From assembly GCA_013397845.1 (NCBI GenBank), contig VZTG01006671.1, forward strand, positions 191,373 to 255,372: 64,000 nucleotides of DNA, given 5' to 3'. This document shows positions 11,001 to 24,300 of this stretch, piece by piece. The DNA is from Melanocharis versteri (taxonomy: Eukaryota; Chordata; Aves; Passeriformes; Melanocharitidae). How positions within the stretch are numbered: position 1 is the first letter of the stretch; each line of letters begins with the position of its first letter. Position numbers and translations under genes: made by a program. The notes beneath the pieces are model-generated. The model was not told the origin of the DNA and did not search any database. It saw only the letters and a list, made by a program, of their open reading frames with translations.

Positions 11001-14000
11001 AACCGAGGAGCTCAGGAACTGTCACTGCAAATTCTACTGACACAGGTCCACGGAGGAAATAAAAGATTTTGAAGAAAAATTATGGTATATGTGAAGGTAA
11101 ATGGGATACAAGGCCATGTCAGCTTCCCAAAAAGCCGTTTTCTGAATTTTGTCTTTGGGGAATTACACGGGATTTGTTTGCTTGATTATATATATAAACT
11201 GTTTATAAATAAATAAATATAAAAAGCTATCTCCCTCCCCTCAAATAGGTGACTTCAGAATGGTGTCTGCCAGTTGATGATGATCTGCATCAGGACTCTG
11301 CAATTCTGACTGAACAGACTTAACACAGGACTGGCCACTGACATGTTAAGGATTTGTACAGATGTTCTTCCATAGAATAACAAAAAGCAAAAAAACCCCA
11401 AACCTATTCCTGATAGCCAATGGGTCATCCAAAGATAAACTGTCTAAAAGGCTGTGAGAATCACTCTTTTCTGCAGTAGGAAGTCATGGTGTACATCATA
11501 AATCCACGACTATTTCTGCAGCTGGAACACTGAGACCAACAAACTTTTGCTGACAAAGCTTTAATATAATTTTCCATGCCCTCTGATATATCTATTATTG
11601 CACAAAAGCCCTGAAGATCCCCTCATTCTAACAGTCTTGACTCTTCTGGCTTATTTTCAAGGTGTGGAAATGCAGTTCTGGCTAAACATACATACAGGCT
11701 CCCAGGAGAAATACCCTCACAGGAACAGGCTCAAACACTGATTCAAGATTCCCTCTCTGGGGACCTCGCACCTCCCAGAGTTGCTTGCAAGGCTGAATAA
11801 ATAAAAATAGTTCAACATCTGATCAATAAAGCATTGCTTTAATCTGTAGTACAAAACCTTCTACTGAAGAGTATCGCAGAACACAGATTAGCACAAAAAG
11901 TGAAATCTGAATTAACTTTAATTGCCAAAAGGTCACAGTTGAAAGTTTCATAATGTATTCATGCAGTATTCAGCTAATTAACTCATCAAACACTGTTTAA
12001 CTAAAGCCACTGACAGTTCCCATACCAGTCACTTTACATAAAATAACAAGGAGCTTAAGACTTGTTTTGATTCTAATTGGCAGCCTTAGTAATGAAATTA
12101 CAGTCAAATTATAATTTAAATTCGTTAATTTGATTTTGATAGGGGGCTACCAACAGAATCTATTATCACCACAGCTAAGTCACATTATGTGCTCTTGAAT
12201 CTAGTATAACTCAGGAAACAAAACCCCCAAATCACGTTTCTTTCAATAAGCAACAGGATCAGACTTTCTAAGACACCAGCAGACCAAGCAGTTACCTCCA
12301 CCTCATGCCTCTCTAACAACTTTCACAAAATTTTCACAAAATAACCATCATTTTATAGTGAAGAAAACAGATTTTTGATGCTTCATTGCATTGTTAAAAA
12401 AAACAACCACAAAACCTTGTTACTATGTACTCACAAACAGGGCAAAGTTTAACTGCTCTGGAAAGCAGTGATGAAAAAAATGCATAAAGCCAGAAGTGGC
12501 AGACAAAAATTTTAGGTCCACCTTTCAGTTTTTATCACAGACATAGTCAACATAAAAAAAAAAATCAATTTTCCAATGCTTCAGCTTCCCCAGGTGTCAG
12601 CAGGGATGCTCCCCTCTGCCACAGCACTGATGCACCACTCACAAGCGTTTGCAGAGCACTGCAATGCTCAGGTGGAGGCAAGGTGAGAGAAATACATCAA
12701 ATACCCATAAAAAAAAGAGCATTTCTCTGCTCTGAGGTACTACTGTGCCCATCAATTTGTGGGAGAAGCTATGAATCCGGAAGTCATGACCTGACAGTCC
12801 CTCCATCTGCCAGACTATTGACAAAAGCAGCTTTTACTTTCACTCCTGGATGCCAAACCCTTTTTTCTTTTAATTAACTCCTAAAAGGGGGATATTCTGT
12901 TACCTAGAACTGAAACACAGGGGTAAGAATTCCAAGCTTTTCAAACAACTCAAAGCTACCACCTTGCACTCACACATGAGCACTAAGAAGAAGGTATTGA
13001 CTGTTTAAAAAAATTGTCGCATTTTCATACTTGTAACATACTCGCTTTTTATAAACTGGTATTACAGAAGCTTAAAGAACTTTCAACTCTTGTTAAGTGG
13101 CAGATGTGGGAACAAAATTGGAGAGTATTTCCTTGCTGCCTGTTCCTGCACTCAGATTGAACACATTGGACCCACACTGCTATGAGCAAGCATGGGATCC
13201 TCTTGTGAATACATCAGGATTAGTAAGACTCAAAAAACGGTGTCATGTATGGAATTTCCTCATTATGTTTCTTATCTGGCAATAAGAAAACCCACTGTGA
13301 TTTCCTGAATGTTTTACTGAAAAACAGGCATTTACTTCCAAAGTATTGACAGTGTCACAGTTTTAAACTGTTTTAAGTCCTAAAGAGATACAGCATCTCA
13401 CCCCTGAATTTTCATCCAGAGAAACATATCTGGATGCAAAAATTTTAAGTGCAGCAACAGATAGGAATGGTTATTGCTATTTACGTTCTGCAAAGAGAAC
13501 ATAAGCTTGTTGGTGAGATACACAGATATTTTGTTCTGTTCTTTTTTCATAGAAATGAAGCTCTTCAAATTCTTACTATGGACTACTCTACACAAACAAA
13601 TGCAGTCTTGTCATAAGAAAAAAATGCTAGTATTTTGTCATGCTAGCATAAAAAGAATGATACCAATCTACTACTTAAGGAAAATAAATCCTCCTTTACA
13701 GACTTCACCTAACTGAAGTTGATTTGGACTCTTATCTCATCATATAGATGCCCTAAGAAAAACCCGATTTATTTAGTGAGCTTTCTCACAGAAAGTTTTA
13801 GACCTTAACTGAGAGTTGCACAAAGACACCATCAAGGATGCATGTTTAGACTAAACCCCCAGTAGCTGTAAAGGATTATAACAAATTATAACCACAAAAA
13901 CCCTATGGCTCCATCTCTCCTCTGCCCCCCATCTCACACAACCAAGAACTGGGTAAGACCGGGAATAAGAACACGATACTAATTTGAAAAATAAAAATAA

Positions 14001-17000
14001 ATTCAGCAAAGCTGAAAATTAACTCTGAGTCTCTGAAAGCATGGGTTGTACTCTCTCCCTGATTTCCAGGGTGATGGTGTGATGTTACCAGGCAATACTC
14101 CCTGATGTACCTGCCTACTTGTTCAGAGACAAACATAGTCCTGAGCGTCACAGCAAAACAAAACAACCGAGCCTCTGTGAAAACAGCACTTGAATTAAAA
14201 CCTCCACTTAACTTCAAAAATTCAAGGAGCCTCTTTGCCCTTTTATACTGCTACTACCATGGCATTTAGTGAAATCCGAGGCAGAGATTCACTACAACCA
14301 CTTTTGGCAACGTATTTTGAAGTCTGATAAGTTGTAGGTGAGGGAGAGGTCATGAAAAGCACTGTTAGGAATGCCATTCATAAGGAACCAAGAAAAACAC
14401 TTATCTTCCATGTTTCTTCACTATTGTCTGTGGATATATTAAAAAACCTACTCCATTAGTGTAACTACAAACAGCCAGACTCAGAATCAACACCATTATT
14501 CCACCCAACCCTCGAGTTTTCATAAGCACAAAACCTCATGCTTGTTCCCAAAGCACCCAGAATAACTTGGTGTGATATCAGATAAACACTGCGCTTTAAA
14601 ACAATAAAACAATGAATCACAAACGCTTAACATTTCAGTACTTAAAATGAAGTCAACACTTGTATCTCCCTTTGCCAAAACACCAGGAATTAATAGAGAA
14701 GTGCTGCAGAACCACGACATAAAGTATTTACTGTAACATTTTAGTGACCAAAGGTCAGGCTCTGGAAAGGAAAATTAATTCAGTAGCGCTGCTAAACACT
14801 CATCTATACTTCTGTTCTACAGATGTATACTGATGTATAGTGAGACAGAAACCAGAACTGACAAAGCAGCTGATTTTGACAGTGTACAATTCCAAAATTG
14901 TGACTAATATGAAAAAATCTTTAAATGACTCTCAAGACTGCTCTGCTGCACATCAGAAAAGCCAGAACTGTAGTAAAGTAGTGAGCAGAAAGATCAAGTG
15001 GCAAGAAACAGGGGGAACATTGGCTTTTAAAATTAATTTTATAATTGGCCTCTAAAACATATATACCAAAGGCTATTCCTACAGCAGCACAAATATGTGG
15101 TTTTTTCAAAATAAAGCTTACAAAAGAAACAGGCACTTCCTCTTTGCCCTCCTCATACAAAGAGCTACTGTTCCTTAATCCAAAAGCAATCCAAATGATT
15201 TGCTGGAATTAACTTCTAACACTGGCTAATTTGTTTTTATTCTCATTCTTCCTCAGTATTTCACTTCCTTATTAAACAGCTGCCACAGAATAGCACTGCA
15301 AACTGGGAAGATGACCAGAAAATGCTTCCAGAGGACATTATACCAAAGACACTTCCTGCCCAGCTGAGAATTTGGCTGTACAGAGCTGTCTCCCACCTTC
15401 ACTGACCCTGCAGGCATCACCTTCACCAATGAACCAGTAATTACAGAGTGCTCCTCTCAATCCAGCAATTACTCTAATGATCACATTACATGATAATGAC
15501 TTTGTGAGCCATTCAAAACAAAGCTTACATTTAAAATTAACCAGCTGCACCTCTCGGTATCACCCCTACTTCCCTAACTTCATGCAGCATCTCTATTAGT
15601 CTGTCTTACATCAAGAATGAAACCCAGAGTATTTTCTTTCAAATGCTTTCAAGGAAGTGTTAATGGAATCAGAATATAAAAAGAGGTTCCACACCAGGGC
15701 CACTCATTTTTGAAAACAGTGATGCTGAAAACCAGGAGTGCTAAAATACTAATTCCACTTGACATTCTGATGGCATCCAGCCAGGGACTTGATGCCAGAA
15801 TCCACCACAGAGCTTTATTTGATTGCTTAATTGTTTTACAAGGCCAATTCGTAGACAAGCCACACAGTAAAACTTCCACATGAGAATGCAAGAAATATTC
15901 ACTTTTGCAAAGCTCAAGACTACTTACAAGAGAGGAGACTGACTTTAAATGTGCAGAACTGTAGCGTGAAATCCATCTCATTTGCTTGAAGGCTAAATAC
16001 CTTCTTTGTCTTTAAATAAATACAGCTCCTTCCATTCAAAGATCAAAGAACTTCACAAGCCTAACGTCCATGGTTCTCCTAATAAAGCACACACCATTAT
16101 CCTCATTTTACACATTAAAAGCTACACCAGAGGTTAAGTTACACACCCACCGTGACGCAGCACATCTGTGGCAGAACTGCTTTCAGTCCTGAGCTTTAAT
16201 AATGAGGAGAGGTAGAGTTTGAACACCACAGTTCTGCAGCATGACTAGTGAGAATGTCCCTGGCACTGGCACTGACTACAGCTGCCTGGTTTTTTTTCAC
16301 AAAATCCCTCCTCTTGCAGTCAAACAGCACCTCAGAAGCAATGCTGGACAAGTTTTATTATAAACCTTACCTAGTAAAATCTGGCATGTATGAACTTTTG
16401 ATCCAGTTCAACTAGAAAACATAAATCAAAAGAGCACATGCTGAAGGGGACAGGAATAGCCAGAGGGTAATATAATCTGTTTGTCACAATTTAGCCAAAA
16501 GGTCATAGTAATGGCTCTCAGAAGCTGTTTTAAAAGCAAATTAAGATTGTTTTAGTGAAAGCTATACAAACCATTGGTATATGTTTAATATTTTTACCTG
16601 CCCCTCCCCACAATTTCAAGTTCTCTGGCAACAATCCCCACATTTGTTTAGCCTGCTCTTCTCCACCCTATTCCTCTCAAACTCACTACAGCCAGCAATT
16701 GTGGCACTTGTGGCAATTCATGGACACACTGACAGACGTTGTCATCGCACTCATAGTCTTGTCTTAAATTATAAGGATTTAGCAGCAGTTCATAAAGCAG
16801 CTTATCTGTCAGTCAGATGAAGAGATGAGCATAGCATCCTTCACCCGCCTCCCTCAGCACAGAATCACACCGTGACAGTCTGCATGTTGCCTGAGGAATA
16901 AACACAGAAATCCCACATTCTTGCCAAATTCAAGATTTACTTCTGTCAACAGATATAAACACAGAAGTTATGTCAAACACACAAAGTTACCTCCTGGAAA

Positions 17001-20000
17001 AGCAGGTGACCTCAGTCTATCAGTGTGGTTTGGTGTTACAAAGGACAAAACTTCCAACCAGCTGTAAACCTCAAGCTGAACTTCCTGCGGTTTCAGGAAG
17101 ACTGCACAAATGAACTGAAGCCCCCTTTGTATCTCCAAGTTTGTCTGGCCTTTTCCTTTTGATGAGTTAAGTGTGGTCATGCTACCAGCATCAATGCCAG
17201 GGGCACGCCACAGCTATTAACCTAAAAGTGAAGCAACTGGGAAACACCAGCCTGCTGCAACTGAAGTTTTAACCTCATGAAATTGAAATTTATGCACATC
17301 TTCATCTCAGGCCTCACACAGAAAGAAAGCACAGGGCATATGCTGGGCCAGCTCACAGCAGCTATCTTGCTTCTGGGCCAGTTACTCCAAATTCAGGCTT
17401 CTTTAACACTTCTAGACAGCCCTGAAGAGCAGCAGTCTGGACCACTGAAAGAGGATTCACACTGATTTTTACAATCTTATCTAAAGAAAACATGTTTTAA
17501 CTAGCATGATATGTATCTGGTTGCTGTGCTCTTCTCAAAGAAAACCACTAGACAAGCTTTTCTTTGATCCACATGAATGCTGAACAGATTCTAACATTAT
17601 GTAATAGAGACCAAATAAGCATATGCAAACATAATGGATTCATTACTGATTAGGGAAAATGTAAAGTGTTTAATCATTCACAGACCTATTCTTATATGCA
17701 TGCTAAAGTGTGCTCAGCCAAAAAAAGCATGTAAATTCAAAGTACAGACCTGTTATACACGTCTTGAAGAATGACTGAAGCATTCTTGTTATTTTTAAAT
17801 TATAACATCTAATCCTAACTTTTGTTCATGAAGCGTTAGACTGGAACATTTTACTTGGGGGAACATTTCTAAGAATTCTTCTCCTGTGATTTATCTCCTG
17901 TTTATCTCCTGTTGCTGATATATAAAATCCAAAAATCTAACACACAACTTCCTCCCCGCTGAACAGAAGTTAAAACTGGTATTATGAAGAGAAGGAGGAA
18001 TACACACTCAAAGAGCTGTTAGAAAGAGAGATGGTACTGAGAGGAAGAAAACCAGAAATAACATCTGAATTACCACAAGACAGCATGGGGTACAATATGT
18101 TTCACCATAATGTGTATGACTACAATGAATAATATAGCTGCTGCTGCAACGGCTTTCTGTACAGCTTCATATGCCATAAGCTTCTGCTGAATGGAAAACT
18201 ACTGATTAACCTGATTAATTACTGATTAACCACTTAAAGAATAGCTGCAGCTTATTAAATGTAATGCTAGATTACAGCTGACGAATAAAAAAACCCAGGA
18301 ACTGATCATACATCACTCTCCCCCCTTTCATAAAATGCATGTCAAAAGCTGTTAAGTTATACTGAGGTGTTAGACAAATATGCACAGGCAACAATTCCAA
18401 TCTCAGGACTTTTATAGATATAACTCCTTTATTACAAAAATACTGTTTTGCATACACGTGCAGGAGTTGACAGATGCTCATATGCAAATGATTCCAATTA
18501 CTAAATTGAGGCATAAATTTATATACAGTTTCACGTAGCAAGACACCTCCTTCTGAAATGCCTGCTCTGTGCAGTGATTTACCTACAGTGAAATGTTTTG
18601 ACTTTCCTCCTGTGGGTTAAAAAGAACACAAGTCAGAGCAAACAAGAGCGTGAGAGGCAAAGGAAACTATTATAAAGTATAAGTAAATTTGATCAGAAAT
18701 ACAGGATGAAATAATGGGGGGCAGGAGAATCCTCTGAGAGTTGTCAAAGTGCCATTTGTAACGGGAACACGAGCAGGGGAAAAAGTGCTTCTCTGAAGTT
18801 TACACTGACAGCTTCTCTTGAAATGTCACACTGACAAGCCAGGCTGTCCCAACTATAACCACATCCAACCTAAATGCCAACAAGAGCTCTCATTCACTCT
18901 CAATCCGTCACAGGAAAGGTTGGAAACCAGTTCCCTGGTGCTTCAGCCAGGGAAGTCAAACAACGGCTCCGGTTCTGCGCGGCACACGTGCCATCCCACG
19001 GATCACCTTACTCCACAAGCACACATCAGCAGCTTAGAGGAGCTCAGGATCTAACCCAGTTAACTCAGTGAGCAGGATCACCTATCTTTATTCCGCAGGA
19101 CTGGACGTCAATGCGCCGAGGCTACGGATACGGATGATCTGTGCAAGTGTAGTTACGCACCAGATACGCCCATGGATTCTTCATAAATGTATTTACAGAC
19201 ACGTACACATGCACGCACAGAAAGGGAGCACTTTTCTGGCACAGAAAACCCGCAGGATACTCTTCACTGGAGCCTGGCAGGGCACATGAGGTTCCCTGGT
19301 TTTATTCACGAGCTTAAGCATGTGCTCTCGACCACTTCTTGAGACAGAGACTGCGCAAGGTGGCCCTTTGGTATCGCACAGCAGGGCTTTCTGCTGTTCT
19401 CACCCCACGAGTCCCACAGTCTGGACACTACTAATCAGCTTTTTTCTTACGAGCACTCTGTGAAGTTTTGGGAAAAAGACCAGGAGGAGGAGAAGTCTTT
19501 AGAGGAAAGCAGTACAAGACTGTTCCAGACAGCAAGGAGAGCACCATGAGTGTATCTGCTGGCGGAGGGGTTCAGAGTTCCGGACGAGGATGGAAGAGAG
19601 AGAAAGGCAAACAAGGAGAAAGGAGAGAGCCTGGGAAAGGCTGACATTCTCCAGCACTCCTGTCTACTTCAGTTTTATTTTAGATCACAGCCCTAAAGTT
19701 ACGAGTTAAAGCTCTGTTTTGAAAAACATTCGACCGCACTGCGTTCCTATTTCAGAACTTATGCTCAGCTTATCCAAATAAAACTGTACGTAAAGTCATA
19801 CCCACACTGCGCTTTCCTTCACATTGTGCAAACTGTTAAAAAAAATAGACAGCCCTTAGTCACCGGGATTATGCAAGAAGGCACAAGAGGGGGAGCGAAA
19901 AGCAGAGCCCTACGGTAGCCACACATTCCTGGAATGCCAAGGAAAACCCCGGGTGCGCTTCACCTTGCAGCGATGGAAGGCAGCGGGCTCGGCAGCGCGC

Positions 20001-20112
20001 CGGGCGGGCGGCAGGCAGGGAACGCGGGGGGATGAGGAGCCGCCGGCCCGGGGAGTGACGGGGGGTCCCGGGCACGTCCCGCCGGCCCCATGCCCGGGCC
20101 GACCCCCGCCCG
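8069..20112 (-). other. USP24: USP24 intron 1 (right boundary not resolved)
   Basis: About 12 kb between the exon 2 acceptor and the CpG island. It is AT-rich and mostly unique. Short AT-rich simple tracts occur (for example TAAA-like at 11188-11223), as does a small TTTTCACAAAA duplication near 12320-12342. No exon of USP24 or any other gene, no RNA gene and no clear CR1 was seen. The island shore at about 18.96-19.2 kb has clustered CpGs. The exact donor of exon 1 is not visible and probably lies in the gap, so the last bases may belong to the 5' exon. Confidence 0.7.
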
Positions 20113-20708
20113 NNNNNNNNNNNNNNNNNNNNNNNNNNNNNNNNNNNNNNNNNNNNNNNNNNNNNNNNNNNNNNNNNNNNNNNNNNNNNNNNNNNNNNNN
20201 NNNNNNNNNNNNNNNNNNNNNNNNNNNNNNNNNNNNNNNNNNNNNNNNNNNNNNNNNNNNNNNNNNNNNNNNNNNNNNNNNNNNNNNNNNNNNNNNNNNN
20301 NNNNNNNNNNNNNNNNNNNNNNNNNNNNNNNNNNNNNNNNNNNNNNNNNNNNNNNNNNNNNNNNNNNNNNNNNNNNNNNNNNNNNNNNNNNNNNNNNNNN
20401 NNNNNNNNNNNNNNNNNNNNNNNNNNNNNNNNNNNNNNNNNNNNNNNNNNNNNNNNNNNNNNNNNNNNNNNNNNNNNNNNNNNNNNNNNNNNNNNNNNNN
20501 NNNNNNNNNNNNNNNNNNNNNNNNNNNNNNNNNNNNNNNNNNNNNNNNNNNNNNNNNNNNNNNNNNNNNNNNNNNNNNNNNNNNNNNNNNNNNNNNNNNN
20601 NNNNNNNNNNNNNNNNNNNNNNNNNNNNNNNNNNNNNNNNNNNNNNNNNNNNNNNNNNNNNNNNNNNNNNNNNNNNNNNNNNNNNNNNNNNNNNNNNNNN
20701 NNNNNNNN
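20113..20708. other. Assembly gap of 596 Ns
   Basis: Undetermined bases within a CpG island next to a G-rich tandem repeat, a common place for sequencing dropout. USP24 exon 1 (start codon, UBA domain, Gly-rich linker, about 108 codons in human from memory) is not found on either side. It would fit inside this interval, if the N count reflects true length. Confidence 0.95.
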
Positions 20709-20925
20709 CTGGGACGAGGATATGGACGAGGATTAGGACCGGGGATGGGGATGGGGACCGTGATGGGGATGGGAGCGGGAACGGAGATGGGGACCGGGAC
20801 GACGATGTGGATCGGGATTGGGACCGGCGACTGGGGACTGGCGACTGGGACGAGGATGTGGACCAGGATTGGGACCGGGACGGGGACCTGGCGGGATCAG
20901 GACTGGCGCCGGGACCTGGCGGGGG
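20709..20925. repeat. G-rich degenerate minisatellite (GGGAYC/GGGATG type)
   Basis: Roughly 215 bp built from diverged hexamer-like units such as gggacc, gggatg, gggacg and ggattg on the plus strand. It abuts the gap, so its full extent is unknown. G-runs are almost all on the plus strand, giving quadruplex potential. It lies immediately upstream of the presumed USP24 start. Open frames across it encode low-complexity Gly/Asp/Arg or Pro/His/Arg strings and are not genes. Confidence 0.8.
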
Positions 20926-21105
20926 CAGCGGTGCCCTTTGGCCGAGGGAATGGGGTCGGTTTTATGGCCAAGAGAAGTCCCGGCCCCTGCCGACAGCTCC
21001 TGCCCCTGGAATGGCTGGTGGGAGCGGAGTGCAAGTGCTGGGAGGATGCTCTGGCTCCCGGGAGCACAGCGTGGAGTTACTGGGATTACATTCTTTACGC
21101 ATATA

Positions 21106-21318
21106 ATATTAGGAGGAAATTCTTCCCCGGGAGGGTGGGGAGGACCTGGCACAGGGTGCCCAGGGAAGCTGTGGCTGCCCCATCCCTGGAAATGTTCCAA
21201 ACCAGGCTGGATGGGGCTGGAAGCAACTTGGGACAGTGGAAGGTGTCCCTGCCCATGGCAGGGGTTGGATCTAGATGATCTCTAAGGCAGCTTCCAACCC
21301 AAACCATTCTGTGTATAC
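21106..21318 (+). mobile_element. CR1-type LINE 3' fragment
   Basis: About 213 bp with typical avian CR1 3' features: ggaaattcttcccc, cctggcacagggtgcccaggga, a span around ctgtggctgccccatccctg, and the end signature gatgatctctaaggcagctt followed by ccaacccaaaccattctgtg. It is 5'-truncated, as nearly all CR1 copies are, and has no intact open frame of its own. Confidence 0.93.
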
Positions 21319-24300
21319 AGAATGAAGCAGAGTACAACCAGGAAAAAAAAAAAATTCTACTGCCCAAAACAGAGAGCAAGTTATATATATTGCTTAAACA
21401 CACTTGGTGAAATCTTGTACTGCACGGAAGTCAGTAGATCTGGATCTCGTGGCACTCTCCCAAACAAAATTTATTACATCATTGGAACAATGTATTTTCT
21501 GTGTCCAGTAAAGAGGAGGAAGGAGGAATCAGATAAAAGATTTGTCAAGATCAGCGCTGGTATCTGCACATAAACATTTGGTTTTGGAGGCTTATGTTTT
21601 CAGGCAAACTATTTTGTGTTAACAGTGGCTGACACCACTGAAGGTGCTGGGGTTAGGAATCCAGAAACTTCTGATGTCTCAGACACAAATCACATTCAGC
21701 ATAAAGGAAAGTTTCGATTGTGGGGGACACAAACAGTATTTAGGTCTCTAACATTAACTTGCAGAGCTCGATGTTGGTCTCTGAAAGACACAAACTGATG
21801 AATCAGTCTGTTGGACTGGCGGGTTTTGGATTAATTTTTAGATTGCATTATAGCACCAGTGATCTCATTTTCCTTATTTACTTTCCTGAAAGGTAATCAC
21901 AGCTCCTTCGTCTTGCTCAATCCTCTCTGATTTTTTTTTTCTCTAAGCTGACATTCAGTGGAATGGAGATAATGTGCATATGACTCTGATCTTCACCTTC
22001 TGGATCTTAGGAAGGTCTTTTATTCAGGCTGATCTCCAGCTATAAAAGAAATTGTTATGGCTCAATCTTGGCAGGCTTCAGAAAAACTCCAGCACTTCAA
22101 ATGCATTCAGTTAATATGCAGAATATTGACTCACTGCTTACTCATGTGACTAACATTTAAATGACACTTTCTCATTTTTAAAGGGTATTATAAATGATTG
22201 TTTAATCCTCACAGCCTGATGAAGTCAGTTGGCATCGTTTTCCCCTACTAATGCAAGAAAAGTTTGGAGGAAAAAGTATGAAATTTATTAGATGTCATTA
22301 TTGCTTTTAGATTTATTCCAAAGAAGTGCTCCTGTAATTTTGTGCTGAGCTAATTAATGAAAACTACACAACTGATGGAGGAACTAATTGTAATCCCAAG
22401 TGACAAAGAAAAAAGAGGATGCTTTGCCATTAAATTACTTATGCTCTGTAGTCCAGCTGTACTGACAGAAGTTTGGAGGGAATTTGAACTTACCAATATG
22501 TGAGGATAACACTTGGACACAGCAGCTCAACATAACTGACAGTGAGGGGTGCCGGTCCTCAAAGCATTTTTTACAAACTTTGCTGACAGCACCTCTCTTG
22601 AGACTGCTTGAAGGGCAAGATCACACATTCCAGCTCAGTGAAGGAATGGGTGCATCCTTTTTCTAGACGTTTTTCAGCCTGGAAGTCTCAGTTTGCAAAT
22701 GTTTTTCATACGTTGCCGTGTCTAGAAAAGTTGAAGGGAGAAGCAGAGCAAACTTGTCTGAGAACAACGAAAGCAGTGAGTGATTCTTTCTCTGTGGGGC
22801 ACCAGGAGCTACAAGGCGAAAAGAGAAGGAAATAAACTGAAAGGGGGAACAAATATCCCCAAGATCTGCCTTTGGATAATGTGGAGTTTGTGCCTGTGTA
22901 GTTGCCAGTTGGATGTGACACACAGTTACAAGTTATTTCATTGCCTCACCATGTGGAAGGTAGTTGCTTTCCGCTGACTGCGCCATATTGTGTATCCTGA
23001 GGCATGTCTGATGTGAGAAACCTCGGTGTTACAGAAAAGAGACATTTTTGAACAGAAACCTCTGTTTTGGTAGGTGGTCATGCTGTGACATCGAACCCGG
23101 CCTCTTGGGTTGACCATGGTGTGGCCAGGTAGAATAAAAATAGAGTGTGATGGAGAATTGCAGTGACTTCTGCAGAAATGTTACAGTAGGTGTCTTTGAA
23201 TCCTTTGTCTTTTTAATGAGAGTGCTTTTATCCTTTTCTTCATAAGCTTGTTTTAAAGCCAGACCTGTGTTCACAGCTCTTTTGCTCTGTAAACAGTGAA
23301 TGCAGTGTTTCCCCTCAAAGAGAAACAAGTCTATTGTTCTGGTGGAACATACACTCACAGCCAAACTAAAAAGTGACTCTCTGCCTTATTGAACTTGGAG
23401 GTTTCCTTATTCATAGCTGTTGAGAAATTCCAGTGAAAATCTCATCTACTTGGAAAACACCAATGCCACCCTGATTTTGTTTCCCTCTTTTTTGTACTGT
23501 CCTAGCCATGACAATATGTATTATTGTTACATAAATACTCAGAGATTTTGATAGAAGGGAACTTAAAGTTCATGACATTGCCACCAAATCTTCAATTTCA
23601 TGTTTTACTCAGCATAAAAGAGTATCTTTCTCATATTTTTTGAAAGTACCATAGGAATATATTACCGAGGGAAGCTTAGAATGAGCTAAAACTTTCTGTT
23701 TGTAAATAATGACTAAATATGGGAAATCAGGACAAAATTTAATGACAGGATTCTATCAGTCTACAGCACATAAGCACAGAAGGAGTTGTATGGAAACTGG
23801 GGCTACAGTAGCTAGAAAAAATCCCTTGCAGTTTTTGCATGAGTGAGGATTGTGTGTGAGCCTGGATGAATCCAACCTCCCTTGCTTGGAAGAGAAGGAC
23901 ATTCTTTTTCTGACTGATGTTAATGGTTTGGGATGCTAATATAGTTGGATCTCAGGATTTTAAGAAGGGGCTTCTGTCCTGTCTGTCACATGAACAGAAA
24001 CACTCTCTACAGGCTGCAGGTTAAATGCTTTTTTGGAGACTTGAATTAGATTAACCAAAGAGTTGGCAGAGCAATTGGCGTCTTACAGGAAATCTCGTCA
24101 CCCACTGGAGACAAGAAGGTAACTTTCTTGGGAGAAATATCTTGTCCTTGTACCCCTAAAGATACCAAACGCTTTCAAGAGGAACGTTTGTAAACAGTGT
24201 TTACAGAGGTCTCCCTAATCTTACATTTTGGATGGGCAAGGCACTTGCTGTTTATTGGAGCTGCCTGTTGGGGCAAAGGATCTCTTTACTATCTGAAAAA

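Larger units (their letters stand above)
1..20708 (-). other. USP24: USP24 gene, 5' portion (partial, runs off left edge)
   Basis: USP24 is a deubiquitinase of about 2,600 residues that removes ubiquitin from protein substrates with a C-terminal USP-type cysteine protease domain. Only the N-terminal region is here. Seven exons on the minus strand, at 8068-7903, 6936-6869, 5401-5258, 4750-4628, 3733-3698, 3124-3059 and 1553-1488, join in one frame and read as the vertebrate USP24 N-terminal region (for example YELESRVLTDHWSIPYKREE and NWAEVFGEGNM). All introns are GT-AG. Exon 1, with the start codon and UBA domain, is not readable and is expected in the N gap at 20113-20708; that endpoint is inferred. 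The next exon (human sequence beginning PMLDPV) was not found before the left edge. The paralogues USP9X and USP34 are related but match these exons much less well. The identification rests on remembered family sequence, not a search. Confidence 0.95.
19940..21075. promoter_or_regulatory. USP24: CpG island, probable USP24 promoter and first exon
   Basis: Sequence on both sides of the N gap is very GC-rich with dense CpGs (for example gcgcgccgggcgggcgg near 20 kb), in sharp contrast to the AT-rich flanks. It sits at the expected 5' end of the minus-strand USP24 gene. A TATA-less CpG-island promoter is the usual arrangement for such housekeeping genes. The transcription start cannot be placed because the middle is unsequenced. 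The right-hand part is partly a G-rich repeat, so the functional island may be smaller. Confidence 0.75.

Noticed and set aside
20733..21200. 155-codon minus-strand Pro/His/Arg-rich frame, considered as USP24 exon 1
   Set aside because: It shows none of the expected UBA-domain or linker sequence and is simply the reverse of the GGGAYC repeat plus CR1.
19953..21278. 441-codon plus-strand open frame across the CpG island (and the 338-codon frame at 20090-21106)
   Set aside because: More than half of each frame is Ns read as unknown residues. The rest is the G-rich minisatellite, and in the longer frame CR1 sequence as well. There is no coding signature.
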